From the NCBI GenBank assembly GCA_903959815.1, contig CAJBYM010000126.1, positions 1 through 39,969 of the forward strand: a stretch of 39,969 nucleotides of DNA. The letters are read 5' to 3'. Shown in pieces: positions 9,599-17,639 of this stretch. The notes beneath the pieces are model-generated. The model saw nothing but the letters and a program-made list of their open reading frames with translations, was not told the origin of the DNA and ran no database searches. The position numbers and the translations under genes are program-made. Each line of letters starts with the position of its first letter. Position 1 is the stretch's first letter. The DNA comes from Candidatus Omnitrophota bacterium (GTDB lineage Bacteria; Omnitrophota; Gorgyraeia; Zapsychrales; Fredricksoniimonadaceae).

Positions 9599-10366
9599 AT
9601 GCCTAAAGAATCAAATTTAGAAGTCCGGGTTGGAGCCTTCGTCCTCGTGGCGATCTTATGTCTTGTCGGGTTTGTATTTTCGATCAGTGATTTCTCCGTC
9701 TTTAAGAAAGGCGAAAGTTACAGTGTCATGTTCCGGTTCGCCAATGGCCTTAAGAAAGGTGCGCCTGTACGTGTTGCGGGCGTTGATGCAGGGCATGTGC
9801 GCGAGATTCATGTTGCGTATGACCGCGCGGCGCGTTTGACAGATGTTAATGTTGATGTCTGGATGGAAAAGGGCCATAGCATTCCTGCGGATTCAAAGTT
9901 TATGATCAATCAGCTTGGCCTTTTGGGTGAGAAATATTTGGAGATCATGCCGGGAGGTTCTGATGTCCTGCTTGTGCCGGGCACGACCGTGCGGGGCGAG
10001 GATCCTGTGCCCATGGAAACGATCACCAAGACCCTGGGAAGCCTGGGGAGTAAAGTCGAAACGACATTAAACAGCATTAATACCGGCATCCTGACCGATG
10101 CGAACAAGTTTGCTTTGGCTGCGACACTGGCTAATTTGTCAAAGATGACCGAAGGGATCAATACCGGGGTGTTGACGGAAGCTAATAAGGCGGCATGGAC
10201 CGCGATGCTCGCGAATGTGGCGGCGGTTACGGATAATGTTCGTAATGGCCAGGGAACAGTTGGGAAATTCCTGACGGACCCCAGTGTATTTAAGAACATG
10301 GATGAATTGTCCGCGGACCTTAAAGCTAATCCGTGGAAGTTATTCTATCGTCCGAGAGGAAAATGA
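9599..10366 (+). CDS. mlaD: MCE-domain lipid-transport protein MlaD
   Basis: Substrate-binding MCE protein of the Mla system, anchored in the inner membrane and facing the periplasm. An N-terminal helix (about 12-32, VGAFVLVAILCLVGFVFSI) is followed by a single MCE domain (about 38-118) with FANGLKKGAPVRVAGVDAG and INQLGLLGEKYLEIMPG. The C-terminal part has a near-duplicated segment (SINTGILTDANK... and GINTGVLTEANK...), probably forming a helical barrel extension. A strong ribosome-binding site (GAAGGAGAACAGGT) precedes the ATG. Its last codons overlap the radA start. Confidence 0.93.
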   Translation: MPKESNLEVRVGAFVLVAILCLVGFVFSISDFSVFKKGESYSVMFRFANGLKKGAPVRVAGVDAGHVREIHVAYDRAARLTDVNVDVWMEKGHSIPADSKFMINQLGLLGEKYLEIMPGGSDVLLVPGTTVRGEDPVPMETITKTLGSLGSKVETTLNSINTGILTDANKFALAATLANLSKMTEGINTGVLTEANKAAWTAMLANVAAVTDNVRNGQGTVGKFLTDPSVFKNMDELSADLKANPWKLFYRPRGK

Positions 10367-11745
10367 TGGCGGTAAAACAGAAAACAGTTTTTGTTTGCCA
10401 GAGTTGCGGGCAGGAATCAACCCGCTGGCTGGGCAAATGTCCTGGATGCCAGAGCTGGAACACGTTCGTGGAAGAAACGAACATTGTTTCTCCGGCTTCG
10501 GATTCTCCGCGCGGGCTTGTGGCTAATACCGAGCGGCCTGTTTTACTGCAGGATGTCGTCGGAGGGCATGAAGCGCGTTATCATACCGGGATGGGGGAAT
10601 TTGACCGCGTGCTGGGCGGGGGGCTTGTTGTCGGATCTGTAACACTGATTGCGGGCGATCCGGGTATCGGCAAGTCCACGATCGCGCTGCAGGCGGCGTG
10701 CCTTTTGAGCGGACAGGGATTGAAAGTTCTTTATGTTTCGGGTGAGGAGTCGACGGCGCAGACAAAAATGCGTGCGGAGAGGATCCTTAAGACGCCCGCA
10801 GCGTCCCTTTATATCGTTAATCAGATCGACGTGAACGCGGTCATTGAATTCATTAACACGCTTGAACCGCAGATCGTCGTGGTGGATTCGGTGCAGGTTG
10901 TTTATCAGTCCGGGCTTGGTTCATCCCCGGGCAGTGTGAGTCAGGTGCGTGAGTGTGCTTCTTTGCTCACGCAATTGGCCAAGTCCAGGGGTATCGCGAT
11001 GTTTCTGATTGGTCATGTCACCAAAGATGGCGCGATCGCGGGCCCGCGTGTTCTGGAACATATTGTGGATACGGTACTTTATTTTGAAGGAGAGCGTTAT
11101 TCGGCTTATCGTGTGCTCCGGTCGGTGAAGAACCGTTTTGGTTCAACGCATGAGCTGGGTGTGTTTGAGATGACCTCCAGCGGCCTGGCCGAGGTGACTA
11201 ACCCGTCTGAGATCTTTTTGCTGGAAAGGTCCAAAGAATCGTCGGGGTCGGTTGTTGTTCCTATTCTGGAAGGGACAAGGCCGTTTCTGGTGGAGGTGCA
11301 GGGCTTGGTTTCACGTTCGGCCTTTGGCATGGTGCGCCACAAGGCGCAGGGTTTTGATGCGAATCGCCTTGCACTTCTGGTCGCTGTGTTGGAAAAACGT
11401 GTCGGGTTAAGGCTTGAAGATCAGGATATTTTCTTGAATATTGTTGGCGGTGTAAGGGTTGAGGATCCTGCGGCAGACCTGGGAGTGGCACTTGCGGTCG
11501 CATCTGCATTTTTGGATAAACCCGTACCTGCGGATACCGCGGTGCTGGGTGAAGTGGGGCTTTCCTCCGAGGTGAGGAGTGTGTCTCATCTTGTATTGCG
11601 TTTGAATGAAGCAGAGAAATTGGGTTTCAAGCGGTGCATCGTTCCGAAGAACAATCTTAAGTCCAAAAATGAGATCAAGCTTAAAACATTGCAACTTATA
11701 CCGGTGGTCAATGTTCGTGAAGCCTTAGATGTTGTGAAGGGCTAA
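10363..11745 (+). CDS. radA: DNA repair protein RadA
   Basis: RecA-family helicase that helps branch migration in recombinational repair. The 460-residue protein has an N-terminal four-Cys zinc finger (CQSCGQESTRWLGKCPGC), Walker A GDPGIGKST, Walker B-like IVVVDSVQ, the RadA-specific KNRFGSTHELGVFEM, and a C-terminal Lon-protease-like domain (EDPAADLGVALAVASAFLDK, GEVGLSSEVRSV). The track start at 10333 overlaps mlaD. I chose ATG 10363, which overlaps the mlaD stop (ATGATG) and is preceded by GAGAGG. In Bacillus, radA also lies directly after clpC; here the Mla block is interposed. Confidence 0.96.
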   Translation: MMAVKQKTVFVCQSCGQESTRWLGKCPGCQSWNTFVEETNIVSPASDSPRGLVANTERPVLLQDVVGGHEARYHTGMGEFDRVLGGGLVVGSVTLIAGDPGIGKSTIALQAACLLSGQGLKVLYVSGEESTAQTKMRAERILKTPAASLYIVNQIDVNAVIEFINTLEPQIVVVDSVQVVYQSGLGSSPGSVSQVRECASLLTQLAKSRGIAMFLIGHVTKDGAIAGPRVLEHIVDTVLYFEGERYSAYRVLRSVKNRFGSTHELGVFEMTSSGLAEVTNPSEIFLLERSKESSGSVVVPILEGTRPFLVEVQGLVSRSAFGMVRHKAQGFDANRLALLVAVLEKRVGLRLEDQDIFLNIVGGVRVEDPAADLGVALAVASAFLDKPVPADTAVLGEVGLSSEVRSVSHLVLRLNEAEKLGFKRCIVPKNNLKSKNEIKLKTLQLIPVVNVREALDVVKG

Positions 11746-11758
11746 CCAAGGAGACAGC

Positions 11759-12745
11759 ATGACGTTATTATTTATTCGTATTTTCTTTCTTGTCTTAAGC
11801 GGAGCGGTGGGATTTTTGATCGGCAATGTTTATAACAGGGAGCTTTTGGGTATTTTCATCGCCCTGGTCGGAGGCTCTTTGCTGATCCTTTTGGAGATCA
11901 CCATGAAGCGCGTGTCGGTGCGCGGGCTTTCGTCGGTAGTGTTCGGCCTTTTGTTCGGCGTTATCATGGCCAAGCTTGTGGCAGATACGATCGCGCTCAT
12001 TCCGCTGCATGATAGTATTTTGTCTGCCGTGCGTGTTGTGCTCACGCTCATTTTCTCTTATCTCGGCGCTGTCATTGCGCTGCGGGGTAAAGATGAGTTT
12101 AATCTGATCATCCCGTATGTCCGGTTTCGTCGGACAGACCTGAAGGATGGCGTTGTGGTGCTGGATACAAGTGCGATCATCGACAGCCGCGTATTTGATA
12201 TTTACCGGACGCATTTCCTGTCTGGCCGTTTGGTTGTGCCGCGTTTTGTTTTGCATGAACTTCAGCGTTTGGCGGATTCCGAGGATGATCTCAAGCGTCA
12301 GCGCGGGCGCCGCGGCATGGAAATTCTGCGGACGATGCAAAAGGATACGAACATGGATATTCGTATCCATGAAGATGAACTTCAATCCGAAGAAGGCGGT
12401 GTGGATTTGAAGCTGGTTAAACTTTCCAAGATGATGGAAGCGCGTTTGTGTACGACGGATTTCAATCTTGGGCGTATGGCCAGTATTCAGGGTGTGGATG
12501 TTGTGAATGTGAACGACCTTGTTAATGCGGTTAAGCCTGTTGTGTTTTCAGGTGAGGAGCTTGATATTTTGATCGTTAAAGAAGGTAAGGAAGAGAGTCA
12601 GGGTGTCGGTTATTTGGAAGATGGCACCATGGTCGTTGTAACGGAAGGCCGTCGTCATTTTGGACAGCGGGTCAAGGTTAGTGTGACGTCGGTCCTCCAA
12701 ACGCAGGCAGGCCGTATGATCTTCGCCAAGATGGGTGGCCGGTGA
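11759..12745 (+). CDS. Membrane PIN/TRAM-domain protein (YacL-like)
   Basis: Four predicted transmembrane helices occupy roughly residues 1-110. A PIN-domain nuclease-like fold follows: VVVLDTSAIIDSRVFD with the first acidic residue, HELQRLADSEDDLKRQRGRRG, and CTTDFNLGRMA with late acidic residues. A TRAM RNA-binding domain closes the protein (about 265-325, GVGYLEDGTMVVVTEGR). This is the architecture of Bacillus YacL, which also lies between radA/disA and ispD. The role is not well established; an RNA-directed membrane-bound nuclease is the likely activity. The stop overlaps the ispD start by four bases. Confidence 0.92.
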   Translation: MTLLFIRIFFLVLSGAVGFLIGNVYNRELLGIFIALVGGSLLILLEITMKRVSVRGLSSVVFGLLFGVIMAKLVADTIALIPLHDSILSAVRVVLTLIFSYLGAVIALRGKDEFNLIIPYVRFRRTDLKDGVVVLDTSAIIDSRVFDIYRTHFLSGRLVVPRFVLHELQRLADSEDDLKRQRGRRGMEILRTMQKDTNMDIRIHEDELQSEEGGVDLKLVKLSKMMEARLCTTDFNLGRMASIQGVDVVNVNDLVNAVKPVVFSGEELDILIVKEGKEESQGVGYLEDGTMVVVTEGRRHFGQRVKVSVTSVLQTQAGRMIFAKMGGR

Positions 12746-13425
12746 GCGTTTGGGCGATCATTCCCGCAGGGGGAACGGGCGAACGTTTTGGCGGCGCAAA
12801 ACCCAAGCCTTTGACGGATCTTGAGGGCAAGCCTGTTGTGGTTCGCACGCTTGAGGTTTTCGCGCAATGTGCTTGTGTGGAAGGTATTGTTTTAGTTGTG
12901 CATCGTGATTGGCTTAAAGATTATCAGGATGTGGTTCTTATTCATAAATTGAAGAAAGTCAAAGCTGTGATCGTCGGCGGAGATACGCGCACACAGTCGG
13001 TCCGTAATGGCCTCGCGTTTCTCGGCGTTGCGGCGGATGTTGTGATGGTGCATGATGCTGTTAGGCCGTTGGTAACAGCTGGGATCATTGCCGCTGCGAT
13101 CGATGCGGTTAAGATCACAGGTGCGGCGATCGCGGCTGTGCCTGTTAAGCCCACGATCAAAGGGGTTGATCCAAAGTCCATGACGGTCACAGAGACCCTT
13201 GACCGTGATCTTTTGTGGGAAGTACAGACACCGCAGGTCTTTGATCGTAAGGTTCTGGCGCGGGCTTATGCCGAGGATCGTGATGGCGCGACCGATGATG
13301 CGACGCTGGTTGAGCGCATCGGGGTTAAAGTGAGTGTATTTATGGGGGCGTATACAAATATTAAGATCACAACGCCTGAGGATCTCTTGATCGCGAAGGC
13401 ATTTTTACAACAAACGATGGCATAG
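12742..13425 (+). CDS. ispD: 2-C-methyl-D-erythritol 4-phosphate cytidylyltransferase IspD
   Basis: Third step of the non-mevalonate (MEP) isoprenoid pathway: CTP plus MEP gives CDP-ME. The nucleotide-binding loop reads IPAGGTGERFGGAKPKPL, followed by the family motifs VMVHDAVRPLV, PVKPTIK and EVQTPQVFD. The start is GTG 12742, overlapping the preceding stop (GTGA), which indicates translational coupling. The 227-residue length is normal. The next gene is ispF, so two MEP-pathway genes are adjacent. IspE, the step between them, is not in the window. Confidence 0.95.
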   Translation: MSVWAIIPAGGTGERFGGAKPKPLTDLEGKPVVVRTLEVFAQCACVEGIVLVVHRDWLKDYQDVVLIHKLKKVKAVIVGGDTRTQSVRNGLAFLGVAADVVMVHDAVRPLVTAGIIAAAIDAVKITGAAIAAVPVKPTIKGVDPKSMTVTETLDRDLLWEVQTPQVFDRKVLARAYAEDRDGATDDATLVERIGVKVSVFMGAYTNIKITTPEDLLIAKAFLQQTMA

Positions 13426-13438
13426 TTTAGATTAGATC

Positions 13439-13474
13439 TCCCTCCCCCAAGAGCGAAGCGAGTGTGGGGAGGGA
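13439..13474. repeat. Palindromic element between ispD and ispF
   Basis: TCCCTCCCC (13439-13447) and GGGGAGGGA (13466-13474) form a 9-bp stem around an 18-base loop. The loop contains GAGCGAAGCGAG, close to the GAGCGAGCGTAGCGAG core of the element at the mtnA 3' end. There is no T run, so it does not look like an intrinsic terminator. The ispF ribosome-binding sequence AAGGGGGGAA begins just after it and may belong to the same repeat. Confidence 0.6.
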
Positions 13475-13486
13475 TCAAGGGGGGAA

Positions 13487-13999
13487 ATGTCGTTACTCAA
13501 ACATGCATCTGAATTCTACTGCGGCATTGGCTATGATGTGCATCAGCTGGTGGATGGGCGCAAGCTTGTTCTCGGCGGAGTGAAGATCCCGTATGCGCGT
13601 GGGCTCAAAGGGCACTCCGATGCGGATGTGATCTTGCATGCGATCATGGATGCCATTCTGGGTGCGGCGGCTTTGGGGGATATCGGGGAGCATTTTCCTG
13701 ACACGAGCCGTAAGTATAAAGATGTTTCGAGCCTTGTATTGCTCAAACAGGTCGGGGCCATGGCGGCTAAGGCGGGTTTTACGATCGTTAATATTGATGC
13801 TGTGCTTTTGGCGGAAGAGCCGAAGATCAAACCGTATAAAAAACAGATGCGTGCGTGCATGGCTCGGGCATTGGGTCTGGATGCATTGCGTATCAATGTT
13901 AAGGCGACGACCAATGAAGGCCTTGGGTTTGTCGGAGCTAAACAGGGCATGGCTGCGTATGCGACAGCGTCTTTGCGAAGGGGTAGGGGCAATTCATGA
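13487..13999 (+). CDS. ispF: 2-C-methyl-D-erythritol 2,4-cyclodiphosphate synthase IspF
   Basis: Fifth step of the MEP pathway: cyclises CDP-ME 2-phosphate to MEcPP with release of CMP. The metal-binding GYDVHQL and the family motif LKGHSDADVILHAIMDAILGAAALGDIGEHFPD are intact, as is the C-terminal NVKATTNEGLGFVGAKQGMA. The start has a strong AAGGGGGGAA ribosome-binding site. The natural fold should end near YATASLRR. The last residues (GRGNS and the TGA stop) are encoded by a perfect palindromic repeat at 13983-14010, so the C-terminus was set by that element. Confidence 0.95.
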   Translation: MSLLKHASEFYCGIGYDVHQLVDGRKLVLGGVKIPYARGLKGHSDADVILHAIMDAILGAAALGDIGEHFPDTSRKYKDVSSLVLLKQVGAMAAKAGFTIVNIDAVLLAEEPKIKPYKKQMRACMARALGLDALRINVKATTNEGLGFVGAKQGMAAYATASLRRGRGNS

Positions 14000-14010
14000 A
14001 TTGCCCCTAC
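13983..14010. repeat. Palindromic repeat, copy 1, containing the ispF stop codon
   Basis: Perfect 28-base palindrome with half-site GTAGGGGCAATTCA, followed by ATCGTA. The ispF TGA (13997-13999) lies at its centre. The same element recurs at 19224 (with ATCGTA after it) and, diverged, at 34617. It lies between ispF and cysE and has no T run. Confidence 0.85.
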
Positions 14011-14034
14011 ATCGTAGGCTAATAGGGGGTTCTT

Positions 14035-14700
14035 ATGATGTTCATTATTTATAGTGTTTTGTTTTTTTGGATCATCACACTGGTCTTCTTTTATAAAGAA
14101 GTTAAAGGGGTTCAGGAAAGAGATCCGGCCGCTACCTCTACGTTAGAGGTTTTGTTCCTTTATTCCGGATTACATGCGATCGTTTTGCACCGTATCGCCC
14201 ATAAGTTCTGGACATGGAAAATGCCGATCGTTCCGCGTGCGATATCCCAGTTGGCGAGGTTCCTGACAGGTATTGAGATCCATCCCGGGGCGCAGATCGG
14301 CCAGGGGCTTTTCATTGATCATGGCATGGGTGTTGTCATTGGCGAAACTTCGATCATTGGCAATAATGTGCTCCTTTATCAGGGCGTTACCCTGGGTGGA
14401 ACGGGGAAAGAAACGGGGAAGCGTCATCCGACGTTGGGGGACAATATTGTTGTTGGTGCGGGTGCCAAGATCCTGGGGAATATTGAGATCGGCAGTAATT
14501 CTTATATTGGTGCTAATGCGGTGGTTCTTAATGCCGTGCCGCCGAACACGACGGTTGTGGGCGTACCCGGACATGTGACCAAGCAGGACGGCGAGAAGAT
14601 CGATAAGAAGCTGGCGCATGCGCAGATCCTGGACCCTGTGATGCAGGACATTGAAGAAATCAATAAGCGCATGGATGAATTGGAGAAGCGCTCTAAGTAA
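14035..14700 (+). CDS. cysE: Serine O-acetyltransferase CysE
   Basis: Acetylates serine with acetyl-CoA as the first step of cysteine synthesis. It has the short Bacillus-type SAT layout: [26 protein letters not shown], then the left-handed beta-helix with hexapeptide repeats and the catalytic segment [28 protein letters not shown] and NTTVVGVPG. The N-terminus is unusual. Residues 2-20 ([19 protein letters not shown]) form one hydrophobic helix where Bacillus CysE has a soluble charged segment, which suggests membrane attachment. cysS follows, as in Bacillus. Confidence 0.93.
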   Translation: MMFIIYSVLFFWIITLVFFYKEVKGVQERDPAATSTLEVLFLYSGLHAIVLHRIAHKFWTWKMPIVPRAISQLARFLTGIEIHPGAQIGQGLFIDHGMGVVIGETSIIGNNVLLYQGVTLGGTGKETGKRHPTLGDNIVVGAGAKILGNIEIGSNSYIGANAVVLNAVPPNTTVVGVPGHVTKQDGEKIDKKLAHAQILDPVMQDIEEINKRMDELEKRSK

Positions 14701-14711
14701 GATGTTTTAAT

Positions 14712-14810
14712 CGATCTGCGGCATATGAAAGCCGCGAATGAGAGAGCGACTTACCTTTCTTGTCAGAAAAAGGCGCTCTCTGTTGAGCGGCGTCCATAAG
14801 CCGCAGATCG
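14712..14810 (+). promoter_or_regulatory. Structured leader-like element before cysS with alternative helices
   Basis: The cysE-cysS gap holds a nested inverted repeat. CGATCTGCGGC (14712-14722) pairs perfectly with GCCGCAGATCG (14800-14810), and AGAGAGCG (14741-14748) pairs with CGCTCTCT (14774-14781). Each outer arm can instead fold locally as GCGGC-N8-GCCGC (14718-14735 and 14787-14804), so the long-range and local helices exclude one another. It could be an RNA regulator of cysS or a palindromic repeat. No T-box consensus (GTGGxACCGCG) and no poly-T are visible. Confidence 0.45.
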
Positions 14811-14843
14811 TTAAGGCGCTAAGTATTGTTAAGGAATGTTTTT

Positions 14844-16241
14844 ATGGAATTATATAATTCGCTTACTAAGAATCGCCAGGCTTTGCCGGATGCTCCGGTG
14901 AAGATCAATATGTATTCGTGCGGGGTTACCGTCTATGACAAGTGTCATATCGGGCATGCGCGTTCGCTGTATACGTTCGATGCGCTGGTGAAATATTTGC
15001 GCTACCGTGGTTATGACGTCAAGTTTGTACGTAACATTACGGATGTGGATGACAAGATTATTGGCAAAGCAAATCAAACTGGCCAGACGTTTGACGCTGT
15101 GGTCAAAGAGAACATTGATCTTTATTATAAGGACATGGCCGATTTGGGCGTGAGCCCGGCGGATGTTGAGCCGCGGGCAACCGAGAATATTCCGCTGATG
15201 ATCGCGCATATTGAAGGTTTGATCGGGAAAGGGCATGCTTACGCCTCGGAAGGTGACGTTTATTTCCGTGTGCGTTCTTTTCCGGGTTACGGAAAATTGT
15301 CGGGGCAGAGTGTTGATAAAATGCTCGAAGGTGTGCGCATCGATAAAGACGAGAAAAAAGAAGATCCTTTGGATTTCGCTTTGTGGAAGAAGGCTAAGCC
15401 AGGTGAGCCGTCATGGCCCAGTCCTTGGAGCGAAGGCCGTCCGGGATGGCATATTGAATGTTCCTGCATGAGCATCAAGCATTTGGGTACTGAGACGCTG
15501 GATATCCACGCGGGCGGGCGCGACCTTATTTTTCCGCATCATGAAAATGAGATCGCGCAGGCCGAGGCATTGACGGGAAAAACGTTCGCCAAGCTTTGGA
15601 TCCATCATGGGCTTTTGACGATCAACAGTCAGAAGATGTCCAAGTCGTTGGGAAATTTTATTACGGTGCAAGATGCGCTGAAAAAGCACACGGTCAATGC
15701 CCTGAAGCTTTTCTTTTTATCCACGCATTATGCCAGTTCCATTGATTATACCGAGGATAAGCTTGGGGATATGGAAAAAGGTATGGCCAAATTCAAGAAT
15801 CTGTTTGTGAAGATCAAGTCGATCCCGGAGCCCCAGCTGGCGGTGAGAATGGATGAAGTCGAGTTCGTTCTGGATGCGAAGGAGAAGATCCTTCAGGCGC
15901 TGGATGCAGACTTTAATACAGCCTTGGCCCTTGGGCATATCTTTGATCTTGTGACCGCAACCAATCGTTTTATTGACGATGGTAAACAGGACGATTATTT
16001 TGAAGGCAGCGTGCATTTGGCGGGCAAGTTTTTGCGTGAGATCCTCGAGAGTATTTGGGGGATGAAGTTGGAAGAGGCTGTTTCAGGCCTGTCTGCTGAA
16101 GATGAGGCCTTTGTGAATGAACGCGCCCAGGTGCGTAAGGCAAAGGATTGGAAACGTTCGGATGAACTGCGCGATCTTCTTAAAGCACGCGGTATTCTGG
16201 TCGAAGATGGCAAGTCCGGGCAGACATGGCGGAGATCCTGA
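14844..16241 (+). CDS. cysS: Cysteine--tRNA ligase CysS
   Basis: Class I aminoacyl-tRNA synthetase charging tRNA-Cys. The catalytic HIGH motif appears as CHIGHARS, the signature KMSKS as QKMSKSLGNF, and the family zinc-ligand segments are present (MYSCGVTVYD; WHIECSCMS; HAGGRDLIFPHHENEIAQ). The DALR helical domain and the short C-terminal part (EDEAFVNERAQVRKAKDWKRSDELRD) are typical. The track start is TTG 14826. I chose ATG 14844, eight bases after AAGGA and giving the family start ELYNSLT. Length is 465. Confidence 0.96.
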   Translation: MELYNSLTKNRQALPDAPVKINMYSCGVTVYDKCHIGHARSLYTFDALVKYLRYRGYDVKFVRNITDVDDKIIGKANQTGQTFDAVVKENIDLYYKDMADLGVSPADVEPRATENIPLMIAHIEGLIGKGHAYASEGDVYFRVRSFPGYGKLSGQSVDKMLEGVRIDKDEKKEDPLDFALWKKAKPGEPSWPSPWSEGRPGWHIECSCMSIKHLGTETLDIHAGGRDLIFPHHENEIAQAEALTGKTFAKLWIHHGLLTINSQKMSKSLGNFITVQDALKKHTVNALKLFFLSTHYASSIDYTEDKLGDMEKGMAKFKNLFVKIKSIPEPQLAVRMDEVEFVLDAKEKILQALDADFNTALALGHIFDLVTATNRFIDDGKQDDYFEGSVHLAGKFLREILESIWGMKLEEAVSGLSAEDEAFVNERAQVRKAKDWKRSDELRDLLKARGILVEDGKSGQTWRRS

Positions 16242-17356
16242 TGTCGTTTGGGAGGGCGCTTATATTTTCATTCGCACTTTTTCTCGGATTGATGGGACCT
16301 GTTCTTGCGGCACAGGCGCTGCCTGAAACCGTTTTAATCACGTGGGATGAAGGCGGCGGTTGTGAAGCATATTTTGGGACACAATTTGTTTTGAAAAAAA
16401 GTGGCCCAGAGATTGCACTATTAAGGGTTGAGTCTCATTATGAGCCCACGGCTGTTTTTATTGGCCGTATGTCGTTGGAAGAGTTTGGCATCTTTTGGAA
16501 TAAGCTCGATCGTATGGGTTTTTTGCAGCTGAAGAACGAGTATATTGTTCCTATGCTCCATACGGGATGGAAAAGCGGGGCCATGACGTTCAAATATAAG
16601 GTTGACGGGGTTGGGACGGTGAAAGATGTGCGTTTTACGGAAGGTGTTAAGGATGAGCGGTTTAATAATGTTTATGCGCTTTTGCAAAGCGTGAGTCTTT
16701 CTGTTCAGCAACCCGATGCGCGTTCAAACCAGGTGTTGAAAGCTGGAGCCGAACGTCCGGTTATTTGTCGGGATGTTATTTTTGACAGGACCTATCCTGT
16801 CACTGTGAGAAATGCATGCCTTAGCTGGTTGCGGCATGAGGGTCATGGATTATCCAGTGAAGATCAGCGTAAGCTGATGGATGAATTCTTTGCTGATGGG
16901 CATGAGATGGATCTTGTGCGGATCGTTGAGCTTATGGGTTCGTACAATGAATACCGTCCGCCGCAGGGGTTTTCTGAGTATCAGCGGTTCTTCATGCCGT
17001 ATCTTGATCGGCTCTTGAGCGTGATCGAAGATCCGGACACCCGATATCCGGACAAGAAATCGGCGATCTGGATCCTTCGGGGTTGTTTATGTGAAGGATC
17101 TGCGTGCGATGATAGATATACGTCGGCATTGATGCGCGTTGTTGAGCGGGAATGGCAGGCTTGTTTGGGAAAAGTGGCCTGCTTTGATAATGATTCCAAG
17201 CGCATGTTCATACATGATGCGGCCCAGATCATTGCGACGGGGAGATTAAAGACCATCGCTTTCTTTGAGAAGTTTACTGGTGACGGATATCCAGAGGATG
17301 TAAAGAGACAAGCTGGTGACCAGATTAAAACGATTCGCCATTGGATAAAATCTTAA
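16241..17356 (+). CDS. Secreted protein of unknown function
   Basis: No family recognised. ATG 16241 overlaps the cysS stop (TGATG) and has GGAG seven bases upstream. The track's 16226 start adds five residues. A signal peptide is clear (RALIFSFALFLGLMGPVLA, probable cleavage at AAQA). The first half of the mature protein is mixed, with repeated aromatic residues. The second half (about 180-371) is alpha-helical, with several Cys residues (LRGCLCEGSACDD; VACFDND) that could form periplasmic disulphides. A HEAT-like helical repeat is possible but not convincing by eye. It sits between cysS and a TM2-domain gene. Confidence 0.75.
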   Translation: MSFGRALIFSFALFLGLMGPVLAAQALPETVLITWDEGGGCEAYFGTQFVLKKSGPEIALLRVESHYEPTAVFIGRMSLEEFGIFWNKLDRMGFLQLKNEYIVPMLHTGWKSGAMTFKYKVDGVGTVKDVRFTEGVKDERFNNVYALLQSVSLSVQQPDARSNQVLKAGAERPVICRDVIFDRTYPVTVRNACLSWLRHEGHGLSSEDQRKLMDEFFADGHEMDLVRIVELMGSYNEYRPPQGFSEYQRFFMPYLDRLLSVIEDPDTRYPDKKSAIWILRGCLCEGSACDDRYTSALMRVVEREWQACLGKVACFDNDSKRMFIHDAAQIIATGRLKTIAFFEKFTGDGYPEDVKRQAGDQIKTIRHWIKS

Positions 17357-17387
17357 GCTGTTGTGTACGCATAAAAGAGGTGCTGGC

Positions 17388-17639
17388 ATGGAACAGGTTC
17401 TTATTTCTCCGCGATCAAGGTTGATCGCTTTGTTGTTATGTTTTTTTCTCGGGTATTTGGGTATTCATCGATTTTATGTTGGTAAGGTCGGCACGGGTCT
17501 TTTGATGCTGTGCACGGCCGGCGGCCTTGGCGTTTGGTGGATCATTGATATCATTTTTATTGCGTGCGGGTCATTCCGCGACAAGGAAGAGTGTCGGCTT
17601 GAGAGTTGGTTTGAGCCTTCACGTACGGGGACGGTATGA
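17388..17639 (+). CDS. Small TM2-domain membrane protein
   Basis: 83-residue protein with two transmembrane helices. It matches the TM2 domain pattern: SRLIALLLCFFLGYLGIHRF, YVGKVGTGLLMLCTAGG, then WWIIDIIFIACGSFRDKE. The GYLGIHRFYVGK segment between helices is the diagnostic part. Role unknown; TM2 proteins are widespread small membrane proteins. ATG 17388 is preceded by AGAGGTG. The track start at 17361 has no such support. The stop overlaps the tmk start (ATGATG). Confidence 0.85.
   Translation: MEQVLISPRSRLIALLLCFFLGYLGIHRFYVGKVGTGLLMLCTAGGLGVWWIIDIIFIACGSFRDKEECRLESWFEPSRTGTV

Noticed and set aside
11795-12385. 196-residue minus-strand ORF
   Set aside because: It is antisense to the PIN/TRAM gene and shows no domain signature.
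14701-14843. T-box riboswitch before cysS
   Set aside because: The conserved T-box antiterminator sequence and a terminator T run are missing, although the location is suggestive. Reported only as an unassigned structured element.
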